A stretch of DNA of 64,000 nt from Salinicola acroporae (GCF_003206615.1 NZ_PZJW01000004.1:62001-126000), one strand, 5' to 3'. Counted from the stretch's first letter, positions 53,790 through 62,887 are shown. Notes: generated by a model from the letters alone, not told the origin. Program-made: numbers and translations.

Positions 53790-54182
53790 ATGAGCATCAA
53801 ACGTTATGGCGTCGAGGGCGGCGTCGGCACCGGCGGCCAGAAACTGCCGTTCGCCCGCGCCACCGAAGCGGCCGGCTGGCTGTTCGTTTCCGGCCAGACC
53901 CCGATGACCGACGGTGAAGTCGTCGAGGGCAGCATCATCGAGCAGTCGCGGCTGGCCTTCGCCAACTGCCTGCAGATCGCCGAGGAGGCCGGTTACGGCG
54001 TCGAGGACGTGGTCCACGTCACCGCCGTACTCACCGACGCGCGCTACTTCAGCTCGTTCAACAAGGTGTTCAAGGAAGTGTTCGGCGACCACCCGCCAGC
54101 GCGGATCTGCAGCGTTCAGGACCTGGTGGTGGACTGCAAGGTCGAGGTGGACATCAAGTGCTATCGCGCGGACCGGGCGTGA
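53790..54182 (+). CDS. ridA: RidA family enamine/imine deaminase, copy 1
   Basis: 130 residues. LFVSGQTPM, AFANCLQIAEEAGYGVEDVV and PPARICSVQDLVVDCKVEVD are family features; the arginine in PPARICS matches the residue that binds the substrate carboxylate. RidA hydrolyses reactive 2-aminoacrylate-type intermediates released by PLP dehydratases. AGGAGAAC precedes the ATG. An inverted copy at 55944-56336 differs by one residue (Gln here, Lys there). Confidence 0.95.
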   Translation: MSIKRYGVEGGVGTGGQKLPFARATEAAGWLFVSGQTPMTDGEVVEGSIIEQSRLAFANCLQIAEEAGYGVEDVVHVTAVLTDARYFSSFNKVFKEVFGDHPPARICSVQDLVVDCKVEVDIKCYRADRA

Positions 54183-54201
54183 ATGCGTCGATCGCTACGA
54201 G

Positions 54202-54226
54202 AACGCCACCCCGCTGGGGTGGCGTT
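54202..54226 (+). terminator. Intrinsic terminator after the symporter 1 - RidA operon
   Basis: A perfect 11-bp stem AACGCCACCCC / GGGGTGGCGTT with a 3-base loop, followed by TTCGTTGG, 20 bases after the ridA stop. The convergent symporter 2 gene ends at 54251, so the hairpin can also stop transcripts from that side. Confidence 0.85.
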
Positions 54227-54250
54227 TTCGTTGGTGCCGACGGTTCCGTA

Positions 54251-55741
54251 TCAGATTGACTTGCCGCTGAGCGCGCTGGCGGGGTCCTCCTCCAGTTCCA
54301 TGCGCTCGCGTTCGTCGTCGATGATCTTGAGCGCCTGTTCCGGTGTCACCTTCGAGGCCGGGGTGACCAGGCTGACGACGACGCCCACGACCAGTGCGAC
54401 CAGGACGGCGGGGATGCTGGGGTTGCCCCAGAAAGCGGTCCAGCTGTCGACATTGATCACCGCCAGCGAGGTCGCCGATGCGGCGATCAGCGTGGCGATG
54501 GCGCCCTGCCAGTTGTAGCGTGGCCAGAAGCGCCCCAGCACGCCACAGACGAACATCCCCGCCATCACCGTGGCGATCATGCTGGTGATATAGCTGATGA
54601 CGTTGTTGGAGGTGAGTGCGAACAGCAGCGCCAGGCCGATGGTGGCGACCAGCGCCAGCCGGGACAGCCCCACGACCTTGCGTGCCGACGGCGTATGCCC
54701 GGTAAACAGCACATAGACATCGCGCAGCAGGATCGAGACGCCGGCGATGGCATCGGAGCTGGCGCTGGACATGGTCGCCGACAGCCCCGCGACCAGCAGC
54801 AGCAGGCCCAGCCACAGCGGCAGGATCTCGGTGGCGAGGAACGGGAAGGCGAAGTTGCTGTTGTCCAGGCCGGGGTTCAACGCGTGGGTCGCCATGCCGA
54901 TGATCGCCGGGATGATCGAGAAGAACAGATAGAGGATGCCGGTGATCACGAACGACTTGCGTACCGAGCCTACCGAATTGCCGGAGTAGATCCGCTGGCG
55001 GTAGGAGGGCGTGGCCAGCACGCCGACGGCGATGACGGCGGCGAGCGAGATGGCCGGTACCAGGCCGATCTTGTCGATGCCGAGGAAACTGGTGGCCGCG
55101 ACGTCCATGTTGGCACCGAGTCCGGAGAAGCCGCCGACCTCGAACAGCGCGATGATCGCCATCACGATGAAGCCGACGAACAGTACCACCGCCTGCACGG
55201 TGTCGGTCCAGATCACCGCCATGTAGCCGCCGATCACGCAGTAGATGCCGAAGCCCAGGGCCACCAGGATGCGTGCGGTGGTCAGGTCGATCCCCGCCAT
55301 CCATGACAGATAGAGGCCGCCGCCGAGGATATGGGCGCCCAGCCAGCCGATACAGGCGATATAGATCAGCACCGCGACGATGTTGCGCACCCAGCGATTG
55401 GCGCCGACATAGTAGGAGAGCTCCTCGCTCATGGTCATGAAGCGGAAGCGGCGCACCGGGGCGAACCAGAACGCCAGCAGCAGCACGCCGATGGCCCCGC
55501 CGATGCCGTAGAGCGCGCCGGCCCAGCCGTTGGCATAGCCGAACCCGACGGCGCCCATGCTCGAGCCGGTACCGACCATGGTGGCCACCGTCGTGCCGAT
55601 GGTGAGGAAGATCGGGACGCTACGCCCACCGAGCAGGAAATCATCGCCGTTACTGCGACTGTTGCGAGAGACCCACCACCCGAACGCGATCATGACGAGC
55701 ACGTAGGCGACGAAGGCCCCGAGGAAAACGTGACTGTTCAT
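54251..55741 (-). CDS. Sodium:solute symporter (SSS family), symporter 2
   Basis: 496 residues with about thirteen membrane segments. DDFLLGGRSVPIFLTIGTTV near residues 33-52, GAVGFGYANGWAGALYGIGG and LSATMSSASSDAIAGVSILL are typical. It is not a close copy of symporter 1. It follows the D-aminoacylase and RidA genes on the same strand, so an N-acyl-D-amino acid or D-amino acid is a reasonable substrate. Confidence 0.92.
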   Translation of the reverse strand: MNSHVFLGAFVAYVLVMIAFGWWVSRNSRSNGDDFLLGGRSVPIFLTIGTTVATMVGTGSSMGAVGFGYANGWAGALYGIGGAIGVLLLAFWFAPVRRFRFMTMSEELSYYVGANRWVRNIVAVLIYIACIGWLGAHILGGGLYLSWMAGIDLTTARILVALGFGIYCVIGGYMAVIWTDTVQAVVLFVGFIVMAIIALFEVGGFSGLGANMDVAATSFLGIDKIGLVPAISLAAVIAVGVLATPSYRQRIYSGNSVGSVRKSFVITGILYLFFSIIPAIIGMATHALNPGLDNSNFAFPFLATEILPLWLGLLLLVAGLSATMSSASSDAIAGVSILLRDVYVLFTGHTPSARKVVGLSRLALVATIGLALLFALTSNNVISYITSMIATVMAGMFVCGVLGRFWPRYNWQGAIATLIAASATSLAVINVDSWTAFWGNPSIPAVLVALVVGVVVSLVTPASKVTPEQALKIIDDERERMELEEDPASALSGKSI

Positions 55742-55824
55742 AACGACCTCTTATAATTGTCGTTCCGGTCGTTGCCGCGACCGGAGCAGTGTGGAATGTC
55801 ATGGCCCATGAGGTTTTTCACTGC

Positions 55825-55850
55825 GGTCGCGCCCTTGCCGGGGCGCGACC
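55825..55850. terminator. Hairpin between RidA copy 2 and symporter 2
   Basis: A perfect 10-bp stem GGTCGCGCCC / GGGCGCGACC with a 6-base loop. The T-rich side (CCTTTCTTTC) is on the plus strand, although the neighbouring genes are on the minus strand. For minus-strand transcripts it would be a stem without a U tract, so partial termination or processing is more likely. Confidence 0.5.
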
Positions 55851-55943
55851 ACCTTTCTTTCTCACGCCTTTTCCGGCGTCTCTTCCTTGCTTGCGAGAGT
55901 GTCAGTGAATCGGCGCTGCCTCGAAGCGCAGCAAGCTACGAGA

Positions 55944-56336
55944 CTAGGCGCGATCGGCGCGATAGCACTTGATGTCCACTTCCACCTTGCAGTCCACCAC
56001 CAGGTCCTGGACGCTGCAGATCCGCGCCGGCGGATGATCGCCGAACACTTCCTTGAACACCTTGTTGAACGAACTGAAGTAACGCGCATCGGTCAGCACC
56101 GCGGTGACGTGGACCACGTCCTCGACGCCATAGCCGGCCTCCTCGGCGATCTTCAGGCAGTTGGCGAAGGCCAGCCGCGACTGCTCGATGATGCTGCCTT
56201 CGACGACTTCGCCGTCGGTCATCGGGGTCTGGCCGGAGACGAACAGCCAGCCGGCGGCTTCGGTGGCACGGGCGAACGGCAGTTTCTGACCGCCGGTGCC
56301 GACGCCGCCCTCGACGCCATAACGTTTGATGCTCAT
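55944..56336 (-). CDS. ridA: RidA family enamine/imine deaminase, copy 2
   Basis: 130 residues, identical to copy 1 except for one Gln to Lys change. At DNA level I count about 26 differences in 393 bases by eye, nearly all silent, including a different stop codon (TAG against TGA). It lies between the D-aminoacylase gene and symporter 2 on the same strand. Confidence 0.95.
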   Translation of the reverse strand: MSIKRYGVEGGVGTGGQKLPFARATEAAGWLFVSGQTPMTDGEVVEGSIIEQSRLAFANCLKIAEEAGYGVEDVVHVTAVLTDARYFSSFNKVFKEVFGDHPPARICSVQDLVVDCKVEVDIKCYRADRA

Positions 56337-56388
56337 AGGGTTTGCTCCTGGGTTGTCTGAAGGTCGGGTGAGTAAAACGGGTAAAAGC

Positions 56389-57858
56389 TCATGAGCCCGG
56401 GCGAGAGGGGCGAGCCGACAGCCGAACCTGGCGCCGCAGCAGTCGTCCGGCCCGCGGTTCGCTGGCCTTGCCCTGGCGATAGCCGATCACACCGTTGACG
56501 ATGACCAGCTCGATGCCGCTGGCCTGGGCGATTGGCGTGGTATAGGTCGCGGTATCCTCGAGGGCGTCGAGATCGAACAGCACCAGGTCGGCGAAGGCAC
56601 CGACGCGAATCTCGCCGCGATCGGTGAGGCCGAAGTTGGCGGCGGAAAGCCCGGTCATCTTGCGCACCGCCTCGGTCAGCGGCAGCAGTTTTAGGTCTCG
56701 GCTGTAGTGGGCCAGCACCCGCGGGAAGGCGCCCCACAGCCGTGGGTGTGGATGCGGATCGTTGGGCAGGCCGTCGGAGCCCACCATCGACAGCGGATGC
56801 GCCAGCACCTGGCGCATGTCCGCCTCGCTCATGTTGTGGTAGACCGCGCCGGCCGGCTGCAGGCGCCGCGCCGCGTCCATCAACGACAGCCCCCACTGCT
56901 CGGCGATCGTCTTCAGCGGTTGGCGCGCCATTTCCGGATGCGGATCGGACCAGGTGATGAAGATATCGATCTCGTCGGTGACCTGGCCCAGATCCAGCGT
57001 CGAGGAGCCGGCGGTGTAGGGGTAGCAGTCGCAGTGCACGCCGTGGGCGCGCGCGGCATCGTCGAGCTTGGACAGCGCCTTGGGGGCATTGCCCCAGTTG
57101 CCGGCCCCGGCGCACTTGAGGTGCGAGATCACCAGCGGTGCCCGCCCGTGCCTGGCGGTGGCGAAGGCCTCGTCCATCGCTTCGGGAAGCCCGGCGAATT
57201 CGTCGCGCAGATGCGTGGTATAGACGCCGCCGGCTCGGCCGACCGTCTCGACCAGCGTGTTCATCTCGGCGGTGGGGGCGTGATAGGCGTTGCGATAGGC
57301 GAGCCCGGAGCTCATGCCTAAGGCGCCTTCGGCCAGCGCCGTTTCCAACTGCTCGCGCATTGCGGCGATCTCAGGGTCGCTGGCGGCTCGGTCGAAGCGA
57401 TCCATCACCTGGCTGCGCAGGCTGGTATGGCCGATCAGCGCCGCCACGTTGACGCTGGGCTGGGCCTGTTCGATCGCCTCGGCATAGGCGGCGAAGGTCG
57501 GATAACGGAAATCCTCCGCTCGGCCGAGCAGGTTCATCGGGTCCGGCACTTCGCCGGAAAGTCGCACCGGGCTCGCGCTGATACCACAGTTGCCGACCAC
57601 CACCGTGGTCACGCCCTGGGACAGTTTGGGCAGCATCTGGGGGGTACGGATGACGTTGGTGTCATCATGGGTATGCACGTCGATGAAACCCGGCGTCAGC
57701 ACCAGTCCTTGCGCCTCGATCGTCTCGCGGGCATCGGGGTGACCTAGATCACCGATGGCGACGATCCGGTCGCCGTCGATCGCCACGTCGGCGATGAAGG
57801 GCTCGCGTCCGCTGCCATCGATGAGGCTGGCACGGCGAATCAGCAAATCGTGAGACAT
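56389..57858 (-). CDS. N-acyl-D-amino acid deacylase (D-aminoacylase)
   Basis: 489 residues of the amidohydrolase superfamily. Metal ligands begin with DVHTHDD (His62, His64); Cys91 in VVGNCGIS, HLRDE near 218, ISHLKCAG near 246 and GSDGLPND near 364 match the D-aminoacylase pattern. It releases free D-amino acids from N-acyl forms in the cytosol. GGGAGC precedes ATG 57858. It lies 16 bases downstream of the RpiR gene and is followed by ridA and a symporter. Confidence 0.92.
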   Translation of the reverse strand: MSHDLLIRRASLIDGSGREPFIADVAIDGDRIVAIGDLGHPDARETIEAQGLVLTPGFIDVHTHDDTNVIRTPQMLPKLSQGVTTVVVGNCGISASPVRLSGEVPDPMNLLGRAEDFRYPTFAAYAEAIEQAQPSVNVAALIGHTSLRSQVMDRFDRAASDPEIAAMREQLETALAEGALGMSSGLAYRNAYHAPTAEMNTLVETVGRAGGVYTTHLRDEFAGLPEAMDEAFATARHGRAPLVISHLKCAGAGNWGNAPKALSKLDDAARAHGVHCDCYPYTAGSSTLDLGQVTDEIDIFITWSDPHPEMARQPLKTIAEQWGLSLMDAARRLQPAGAVYHNMSEADMRQVLAHPLSMVGSDGLPNDPHPHPRLWGAFPRVLAHYSRDLKLLPLTEAVRKMTGLSAANFGLTDRGEIRVGAFADLVLFDLDALEDTATYTTPIAQASGIELVIVNGVIGYRQGKASEPRAGRLLRRQVRLSARPSRPGS

Positions 57859-57874
57859 GGGAGCTCCCGGATTC

Positions 57875-58756
57875 TCAATCCCCCAGCGGCTGGCGATTGT
57901 CGCCGCCGCGATGGGCATCGAGGGTGATCTTGAGTCGTCGCAGCTTGTCGCGGGTCCGCGAGCGGTGACGCAGAGCCAGGCCGAGAGCCAACATGTCGAT
58001 GGCGGCCATCATGGCGTAGCGTGACGACGACGGAAAATAGATGTAATCGGTCTCGCGGGCGGCCAGCGGCAGCGTGATATCGGCGATCTTGGCCAACGGC
58101 GAGCCGGTAGCGGTAATCGCCAGGACCCGCGCACCGTATTCACGCGCCAGCTCCGCAGCCTCATTGATCTCCGGCGTGTAGCCGGTCACCGAGAGCGCAA
58201 CGACCACGTCGCTGGGCTCCAGGGTCGCGGCGACCATGCGCGGCAGCAGCGCCTGGGGGTAGGCGCTGATGGCATAACCGAGCCGAACCAGCCGGAACTG
58301 CATCTCCTGCGCCATCACCGTCGAACCGCCGCCGGCGCCGAACACCAGGATCTGGCGGGCATCGTCGAGCATCGCCACCGCGCCCTCGACGTCGGCCTGC
58401 TCCATCAGCGTGCGATTGAGCGCCAGGGTCTGGGCGGCGGTGTCGTAGATCACGCCCAGGCCATCGTCCTCGCTGGCCTCCTGGATGAAACGGCGGCCGG
58501 CCGCCAGCGCGCGGGTCAGGCGGGTCTTGAGATCACGCACGTTGCGGCAATCCACTGCCCGAGCGAAACGGGTCACCGTGGCATCGCTCACCTCGGCGCG
58601 CCTGGCGATCTCACCGATGCTCGCCTCCGCAACGAAGTCGATATCGTCGAAGATCAGGTTCGCGACCTTTTTCTCCGCCTCGCGCAGACTCGGCAGGCAA
58701 GCGGTGATTTGCGACAGGATGTCGATCTGCTGGCTCACGGGGCTGTCCTTCGGCAT
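57875..58756 (-). CDS. RpiR-family transcriptional regulator of the D-aminoacylase operon
   Basis: 293 residues from ATG 58756 (a GTG directly before it is also possible; no strong ribosome site). HTH_6 domain at about 15-90 (LREAEKKVANLIFDDIDFVA, AEVSDATVTRFARAV) and a SIS domain at about 125-255 (VFGAGGGSTVMAQEMQFRL, ALSVTGYTPEINEAAELA). First gene of the operon RpiR - D-aminoacylase - RidA - symporter 2, so it probably controls its own operon. Confidence 0.9.
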   Translation of the reverse strand: MPKDSPVSQQIDILSQITACLPSLREAEKKVANLIFDDIDFVAEASIGEIARRAEVSDATVTRFARAVDCRNVRDLKTRLTRALAAGRRFIQEASEDDGLGVIYDTAAQTLALNRTLMEQADVEGAVAMLDDARQILVFGAGGGSTVMAQEMQFRLVRLGYAISAYPQALLPRMVAATLEPSDVVVALSVTGYTPEINEAAELAREYGARVLAITATGSPLAKIADITLPLAARETDYIYFPSSSRYAMMAAIDMLALGLALRHRSRTRDKLRRLKITLDAHRGGDNRQPLGD

Positions 58757-58782
58757 CACTTCGGAGGCGATTCTGTTCTGAT

Positions 58783-58815
58783 ACTTTCTAACCTAAAAAT
58801 ATTTTATTTGAAAGT
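58783..58815. promoter_or_regulatory. Inverted repeat upstream of the RpiR gene
   Basis: Arms ACTTTC (58783-58788) and GAAAGT (58810-58815) flank 21 very AT-rich bases, 27 to 60 bases upstream of the RpiR start. It is a candidate autoregulatory site; the AT-rich middle could hold the promoter. Confidence 0.5.
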
Positions 58816-58903
58816 TATTACCGAGTGGCAGCGAAAAATCCCGCCCAAAGTCGTAGACATTGCTGCTTCCGGGCGGCTCCAAGAGCCAGGCACCGAGAAA
58901 GCG

Positions 58904-59668
58904 TCAGAACGACGACGTCTTGAGAAACGCTTGCAGACGTGGCGACTCGGGATTCAGGAACAGTCGCTGGGGTGGCCCCTGTTCGGCGATTCGGCCGTCC
59001 TCCATGAATACGACCTTGTCGGAGACGTCCCGCGCGAATCGCATTTCGTGGGTGACCAGCACCATGGTCATGCCTTCCTGAGCGAGGGATCGAATCGTCT
59101 CCAGCACCTCGCCGACCCGCTCCGGGTCGAGCGCGGAAGTGGCTTCGTCGAATAGCATCACCTTGGGGCTCATGGCGATCGCCCTGGCGATGGCCACGCG
59201 CTGCTGCTGGCCACCGGAGAGCTGAGAAGGTCGATGGTCACGCCGCTCGAGCATGCCCACCCGGTCGAGCCAGTGATCGGCCAACTCGACCGCCTGAGGC
59301 CTCGGCATGCCCCGGACCTTGGTCAGGCCAAGCGTGACGTTATCCAGCGCACTCATGTGGGGAAACAGGTTGAAGGCCTGGAACACCATGCCGGTCATCG
59401 CTCGCTGACGCGCGACTTCCCGCTCGCCGATTCGGACCCGCTGGCCATGCCGGAGGTGGTAGCCAATCGCTTCGCCGCCGATCAGAACGTCGCCCTGGTG
59501 AAACTCCTCGAGCAGGTTGAGACAGCGCAGCAGGGTGGTCTTGCCGGAACCGCTGGCGCCGATGATCGATACGACCTCGCCCTCGGCGACGGTGAAATCG
59601 ATGCCCTTCAGCACCTCGAGCTCGCCGAAACGCTTGTGTAGATCGCGTACTTCCACGATAGGGGTCAT
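58904..59668 (-). CDS. Amino acid ABC transporter ATP-binding protein
   Basis: 254 residues from ATG 59668 (GAGGAGAG site). Walker [10 protein letters not shown] at 37-45, Q-loop [13 protein letters not shown], signature [15 protein letters not shown], Walker [13 protein letters not shown] and [10 protein letters not shown]. An insert of about a dozen residues before the Q-loop ([18 protein letters not shown]) is common in HisP-like ATPases. Last gene of the operon from 61927. Confidence 0.94.
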   Translation of the reverse strand: MTPIVEVRDLHKRFGELEVLKGIDFTVAEGEVVSIIGASGSGKTTLLRCLNLLEEFHQGDVLIGGEAIGYHLRHGQRVRIGEREVARQRAMTGMVFQAFNLFPHMSALDNVTLGLTKVRGMPRPQAVELADHWLDRVGMLERRDHRPSQLSGGQQQRVAIARAIAMSPKVMLFDEATSALDPERVGEVLETIRSLAQEGMTMVLVTHEMRFARDVSDKVVFMEDGRIAEQGPPQRLFLNPESPRLQAFLKTSSF

Positions 59669-60339
59669 ACCGCTCTCCTCGTCGGTTGGTCGAGACGCCG
59701 ACCGATGAAACGCCCGACCTGCTCGATGGCGAAGTCGATCAGGAAATAGATCACGCCAGCCAGCAGGTAGAACTGCATGTTGAGAAAGTTGTTGCTGATG
59801 ATCTGCTGGGTCGTGAGCAGCAGCTCGGCGACACCGATCACCGACAACAGCGTCGAGGCTTTCACCATCTCCACCGCGGCGGTGATCCAGGTCGGCAGGG
59901 CGTAGCGCAACGCCTGGGGGAACAGGATGTAGCGAAAGATGCCGCCAAAGGTGAGGCCGATGGCGCGGCCGGCTTCGATCTGGCCGCGTGACAGCGACTG
60001 CAGGGCGCCTCGCAGTATCTCGCCGACATGGGAGGCGCAGAACAGCGTGAGCGCCAGTGCGCCCGCCTGGAAAGCGTTGAGGTTCAGACCCACGGCGGAA
60101 GAGACGTAGAACGTCGCCAGTACCAGAACCAGTACGGGCGTCCCGCGGATGATGTCGATGTAGAGGCGAGCTGGCCATTTGAGTGGCTTGCCACCGTAGG
60201 TGACGGCGATGCCGATCACGATGCCGAGCACGGTGCCGGCCAGGATGGCGATCAGCGATACCGCGAATGTAATCGCCGTGCCGTGGAGCAGCGCGTCGCG
60301 ATTGGCGACCACTTCACTTAGAAAGTAATCCCATTCCAT
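59665..60339 (-). CDS. Amino acid ABC transporter permease A
   Basis: 224 residues, with [20 protein letters not shown] and the coupling region [20 protein letters not shown]. The stop overlaps the ATPase start (ATGA at 59668-59665) and one base separates its start from the next permease's stop. Heterodimer partner of the permease at 60341. Confidence 0.92.
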   Translation of the reverse strand: MEWDYFLSEVVANRDALLHGTAITFAVSLIAILAGTVLGIVIGIAVTYGGKPLKWPARLYIDIIRGTPVLVLVLATFYVSSAVGLNLNAFQAGALALTLFCASHVGEILRGALQSLSRGQIEAGRAIGLTFGGIFRYILFPQALRYALPTWITAAVEMVKASTLLSVIGVAELLLTTQQIISNNFLNMQFYLLAGVIYFLIDFAIEQVGRFIGRRLDQPTRRAV

Positions 60340-60340
60340 G

Positions 60341-61006
60341 TCAGTTTTTTTCCAGCACCAGTCGCTTTTCCATTGCCCTGAGTACCAGCGTGATGGCGTA
60401 GCAGCAGACGATGTAGAGCAGCGAGGCGACGAGCCAGACCTCGATCACCCGGAAGGTCTCGGAATTGATCTTGCGGGCGTAGTAAGTCAGCTCCGGCACC
60501 GCGATGGTGGCGGCCAGCGACGTATCCTTGAACAGCGAGATGAAGTTGTTGCCGAACGCCGGCAGTGCGTTGCGAAACATGATCGGTAGCACGATGTAGC
60601 GCTTGATCCGCAACGAGGTCAGGCCGATCGCCTGGCCTGCCTCGACCAGGCCCTGGGGAACGCTCATCAGGCCACCGCGGAAGACCTCCGCCATGTAGGC
60701 ACTGGCGTAGAGCGACAGGGCCACGATGAAGCTGGTGATCTTGTCCAGCGACAGCCCGAGTTGCGGCATGCCGAAGAACAAGAACAGCACGATCACCAGG
60801 ATCGGCAGATTGCGAAGGATCGATATCCAGGTAAAGGCCAGGCTGCGTAGCCAGCGGCTGGGGGCGCGACTGGCAAAGGCCACGACCAGCCCCAGCACGG
60901 AGCCGATGGCGATCGATACCAGTGCCAGCAGCAGGCCGAGGCCGATACCGCTGAGCAGTAACGGCCACTGCGCCAGGATGGGGGCGAAGTTGAAGTGATA
61001 GTTCAT
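60341..61006 (-). CDS. Amino acid ABC transporter permease B
   Basis: 221 residues with five membrane segments, FTWISILRNLPILVIVLFLF and GQAIGLTSLRIKRYIVLPIM. Second channel subunit of the importer. It lies 81 bases after the binding-protein gene, a gap filled by a stem-loop. Confidence 0.92.
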   Translation of the reverse strand: MNYHFNFAPILAQWPLLLSGIGLGLLLALVSIAIGSVLGLVVAFASRAPSRWLRSLAFTWISILRNLPILVIVLFLFFGMPQLGLSLDKITSFIVALSLYASAYMAEVFRGGLMSVPQGLVEAGQAIGLTSLRIKRYIVLPIMFRNALPAFGNNFISLFKDTSLAATIAVPELTYYARKINSETFRVIEVWLVASLLYIVCCYAITLVLRAMEKRLVLEKN

Positions 61007-61043
61007 GTCAGTCCATCCGCTCGGGGAAGCGGTTCGGGAGGGC

Positions 61044-61071
61044 GTTGCCGGGCCAGAGGCCGCCCGGCGAC
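61044..61071 (-). other. Stem-loop between binding-protein and permease genes
   Basis: Arms GTTGCCGGGC (61044-61053) and GCCCGGCGAC (61062-61071) pair with one G-U in RNA and an 8-base loop, just after the binding-protein stop. Such structures commonly protect the upstream message so that binding protein is made in excess over permease. Confidence 0.55.
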
Positions 61072-61087
61072 GCCGGCGGGCCGGGGG

Positions 61088-61927
61088 TCAGCGCATTTCG
61101 GCGGGGAAGCCGGTCTGCGGTGCGGGAGGACGCTCGCCGAACCACTGTTCGAACGCGTCGGCATAGCGCTGGAACTCGACGCCGTACATGGCTTCCTCGA
61201 GGGTGGTATTGACGAAGTTCAACCAGCGCTGGTCGTCCGGCGAGACCGCGCAGGCGTAGGATTGCGGGTTCCAGCTGTAGCCGGCATCGACATACCGCCC
61301 GGCGTTGTTCTTCATGTACCACTTCAACGTCGACAGGTCGGTGGCCACAGCATTGGCGCGGCGTGAGTTGAGCGCCTGGTAGATCAGGTTCTGGCTCTCG
61401 TACTGGTCGACCTTCGCTTGAGGCAGCGCCTGGTGAACCATCTCCTCGGCATAGACGTTCTGCAGCACAGCGATCGTGATGTCGCTGCCGGCCGCCTTGA
61501 GCGCGTCGTAGTCGGCATAATCACTACCCTTGAGCATCAGCAGGCCGACACCTTCCCGATAGTAGGGCACGGTGAACGCCACCTGCTGGGCGCGGGCTGC
61601 CGTGACCGTCATCCCCTGGCAGGAGATATCGACCTTGTTGGTCAACAGGTTGGGGATGCGGGCATCCGAGGACTGGTTGACGAAACGGACCTTGCTCGGA
61701 TCGTTGAACAGGCCCTGGGCCAGAATGTGGCCGATATCGGCATCGAAACCGACGGTCTGGCCGTTGTCGGTGAAGTGCCAGGGCGGATTCGAGCTGCCGG
61801 TGCCGACGATCAGTTCGCCACGGTCGAGTACCGTCTGCAAGGTATCGGCCTGGGCGGTCGTGGCGGCAACCGAGGGGATGAGGGTGAACGCCGCAACGGC
61901 GCCCAGCGCTTTGAGGATCGTTTTCAT
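61088..61927 (-). CDS. Amino acid ABC transporter substrate-binding protein
   Basis: 279 residues with a signal peptide (cleavage after AQA near residue 27). LQTVLDRGELIVGTGSSNPPW, VGFDADIGHILAQGLF and ISCQGMTVTAARAQQVAFT match SBP family 3. Two cysteines (ISCQGMT and YACAVSP) could form a disulfide. First gene of the minus-strand importer operon. Divergent from the IclR gene, which probably controls it; the D-amino acid genes around it suggest the ligand. Confidence 0.9.
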   Translation of the reverse strand: MKTILKALGAVAAFTLIPSVAATTAQADTLQTVLDRGELIVGTGSSNPPWHFTDNGQTVGFDADIGHILAQGLFNDPSKVRFVNQSSDARIPNLLTNKVDISCQGMTVTAARAQQVAFTVPYYREGVGLLMLKGSDYADYDALKAAGSDITIAVLQNVYAEEMVHQALPQAKVDQYESQNLIYQALNSRRANAVATDLSTLKWYMKNNAGRYVDAGYSWNPQSYACAVSPDDQRWLNFVNTTLEEAMYGVEFQRYADAFEQWFGERPPAPQTGFPAEMR

Positions 61928-61957
61928 GGAGTGGACTCGTCTTGTTGCTGTTATTTG

Positions 61958-61991
61958 TCCGATATACCGGACCGTTGTCCGATTTATCGGA
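61958..61991. promoter_or_regulatory. Two tandem palindromes between the ABC operon and IclR gene
   Basis: TCCGATATACCGGA (61958-61971) and TCCGATTTATCGGA (61978-61991) share the pattern TCCGAT-N4-CGGA and start exactly 20 bp apart, two helical turns. Each is an imperfect palindrome. They sit 30-65 bases from the binding-protein start and about 100 from the IclR start, as expected for IclR-family operators. Confidence 0.65.
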
Positions 61992-62093
61992 TGAAATTAT
62001 ACTGCACTCATCCATCGCCCCTGCGCAAGTGGGTTTTCCGGCCGCAGGCGAGGGCCGCTAGACTGAGGCCCAGACAGTCATCAACGAGGTGAT

Positions 62094-62864
62094 ATGAGCC
62101 GTTCCAGTACTACATCGACCCCCCGGGCTCGTGGCGTCGATCGCGTCATCTCGCTGTGCGAACAGCTTCACTTGCACCGTCAACCGATGACGCCGAAGGC
62201 ATTGATGGCGGCCACCGGCGCGCCGCGATCGAGCGTCTACGAGCTGGTCAACCTGCTCAGTGAAGCGGGCTGGCTGGAGACGGAGAGCGACGGCCGGATC
62301 TTCTTCGGCCGGGCAATGCACTCCTTCGGTCTCGACTATGCCGACCACAATGACTTGCTGCGCCGTGCCCGGCCCGTGATGCGCCAGTTGTCTGCGCGTT
62401 TCGACGAGACCACCCAGCTGTGCATGCTGGATGGTGACAAGTACACGGTCATGCTCAACGAAAACGGCGCCCGACCTTTTCGTATCAGCTCCGAAGTCGG
62501 GGTGAAGGTGCCGATTCCCTGGACCGCATCCGGCCGGGTGCTGCTCGGCGGCATGAGTCGGGAAGCGATGCTGGAACTGGTACCAGAGGAGGATTTCACG
62601 CTTCCCAGCGGCGAGCGTATCGATATCGATGGATTCATCGCCGATATCGAGTCGACACGTCGCCGGGGTTACGCCCTGACCGAGGGCCTGGTCGACAGTT
62701 TTGCCTGCTGCATGGCCGCTCCCATCCACGAGGGCACCGGCCCAGCCCGGGCCACGCTCTGCTTCACCGTCGGCCGTGACGCTGACGAGGCTCGCCGTGA
62801 AACCTTGCTTACGGCCTTGCGCGAGGCGTCCTGCTCGCTCTCCCGCGAGACCGATCCCCGCTGA
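62094..62864 (+). CDS. IclR-family transcriptional regulator
   Basis: 256 residues: winged helix at about 14-75 (RVISLCEQLHLHRQPMTPKA, GAPRSSVYELVNLLSEAGWL) and an effector domain with IPWTASGRVLLGGM and GLVDSFACCMAAPIHEG. Divergent from the ABC transporter operon and 23 bases before a D-serine-deaminase-like gene, so it likely regulates both in response to the transported compound. Confidence 0.9.
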   Translation: MSRSSTTSTPRARGVDRVISLCEQLHLHRQPMTPKALMAATGAPRSSVYELVNLLSEAGWLETESDGRIFFGRAMHSFGLDYADHNDLLRRARPVMRQLSARFDETTQLCMLDGDKYTVMLNENGARPFRISSEVGVKVPIPWTASGRVLLGGMSREAMLELVPEEDFTLPSGERIDIDGFIADIESTRRRGYALTEGLVDSFACCMAAPIHEGTGPARATLCFTVGRDADEARRETLLTALREASCSLSRETDPR

Positions 62865-62887
62865 CATCCCTATCCGGAGAACAGATC

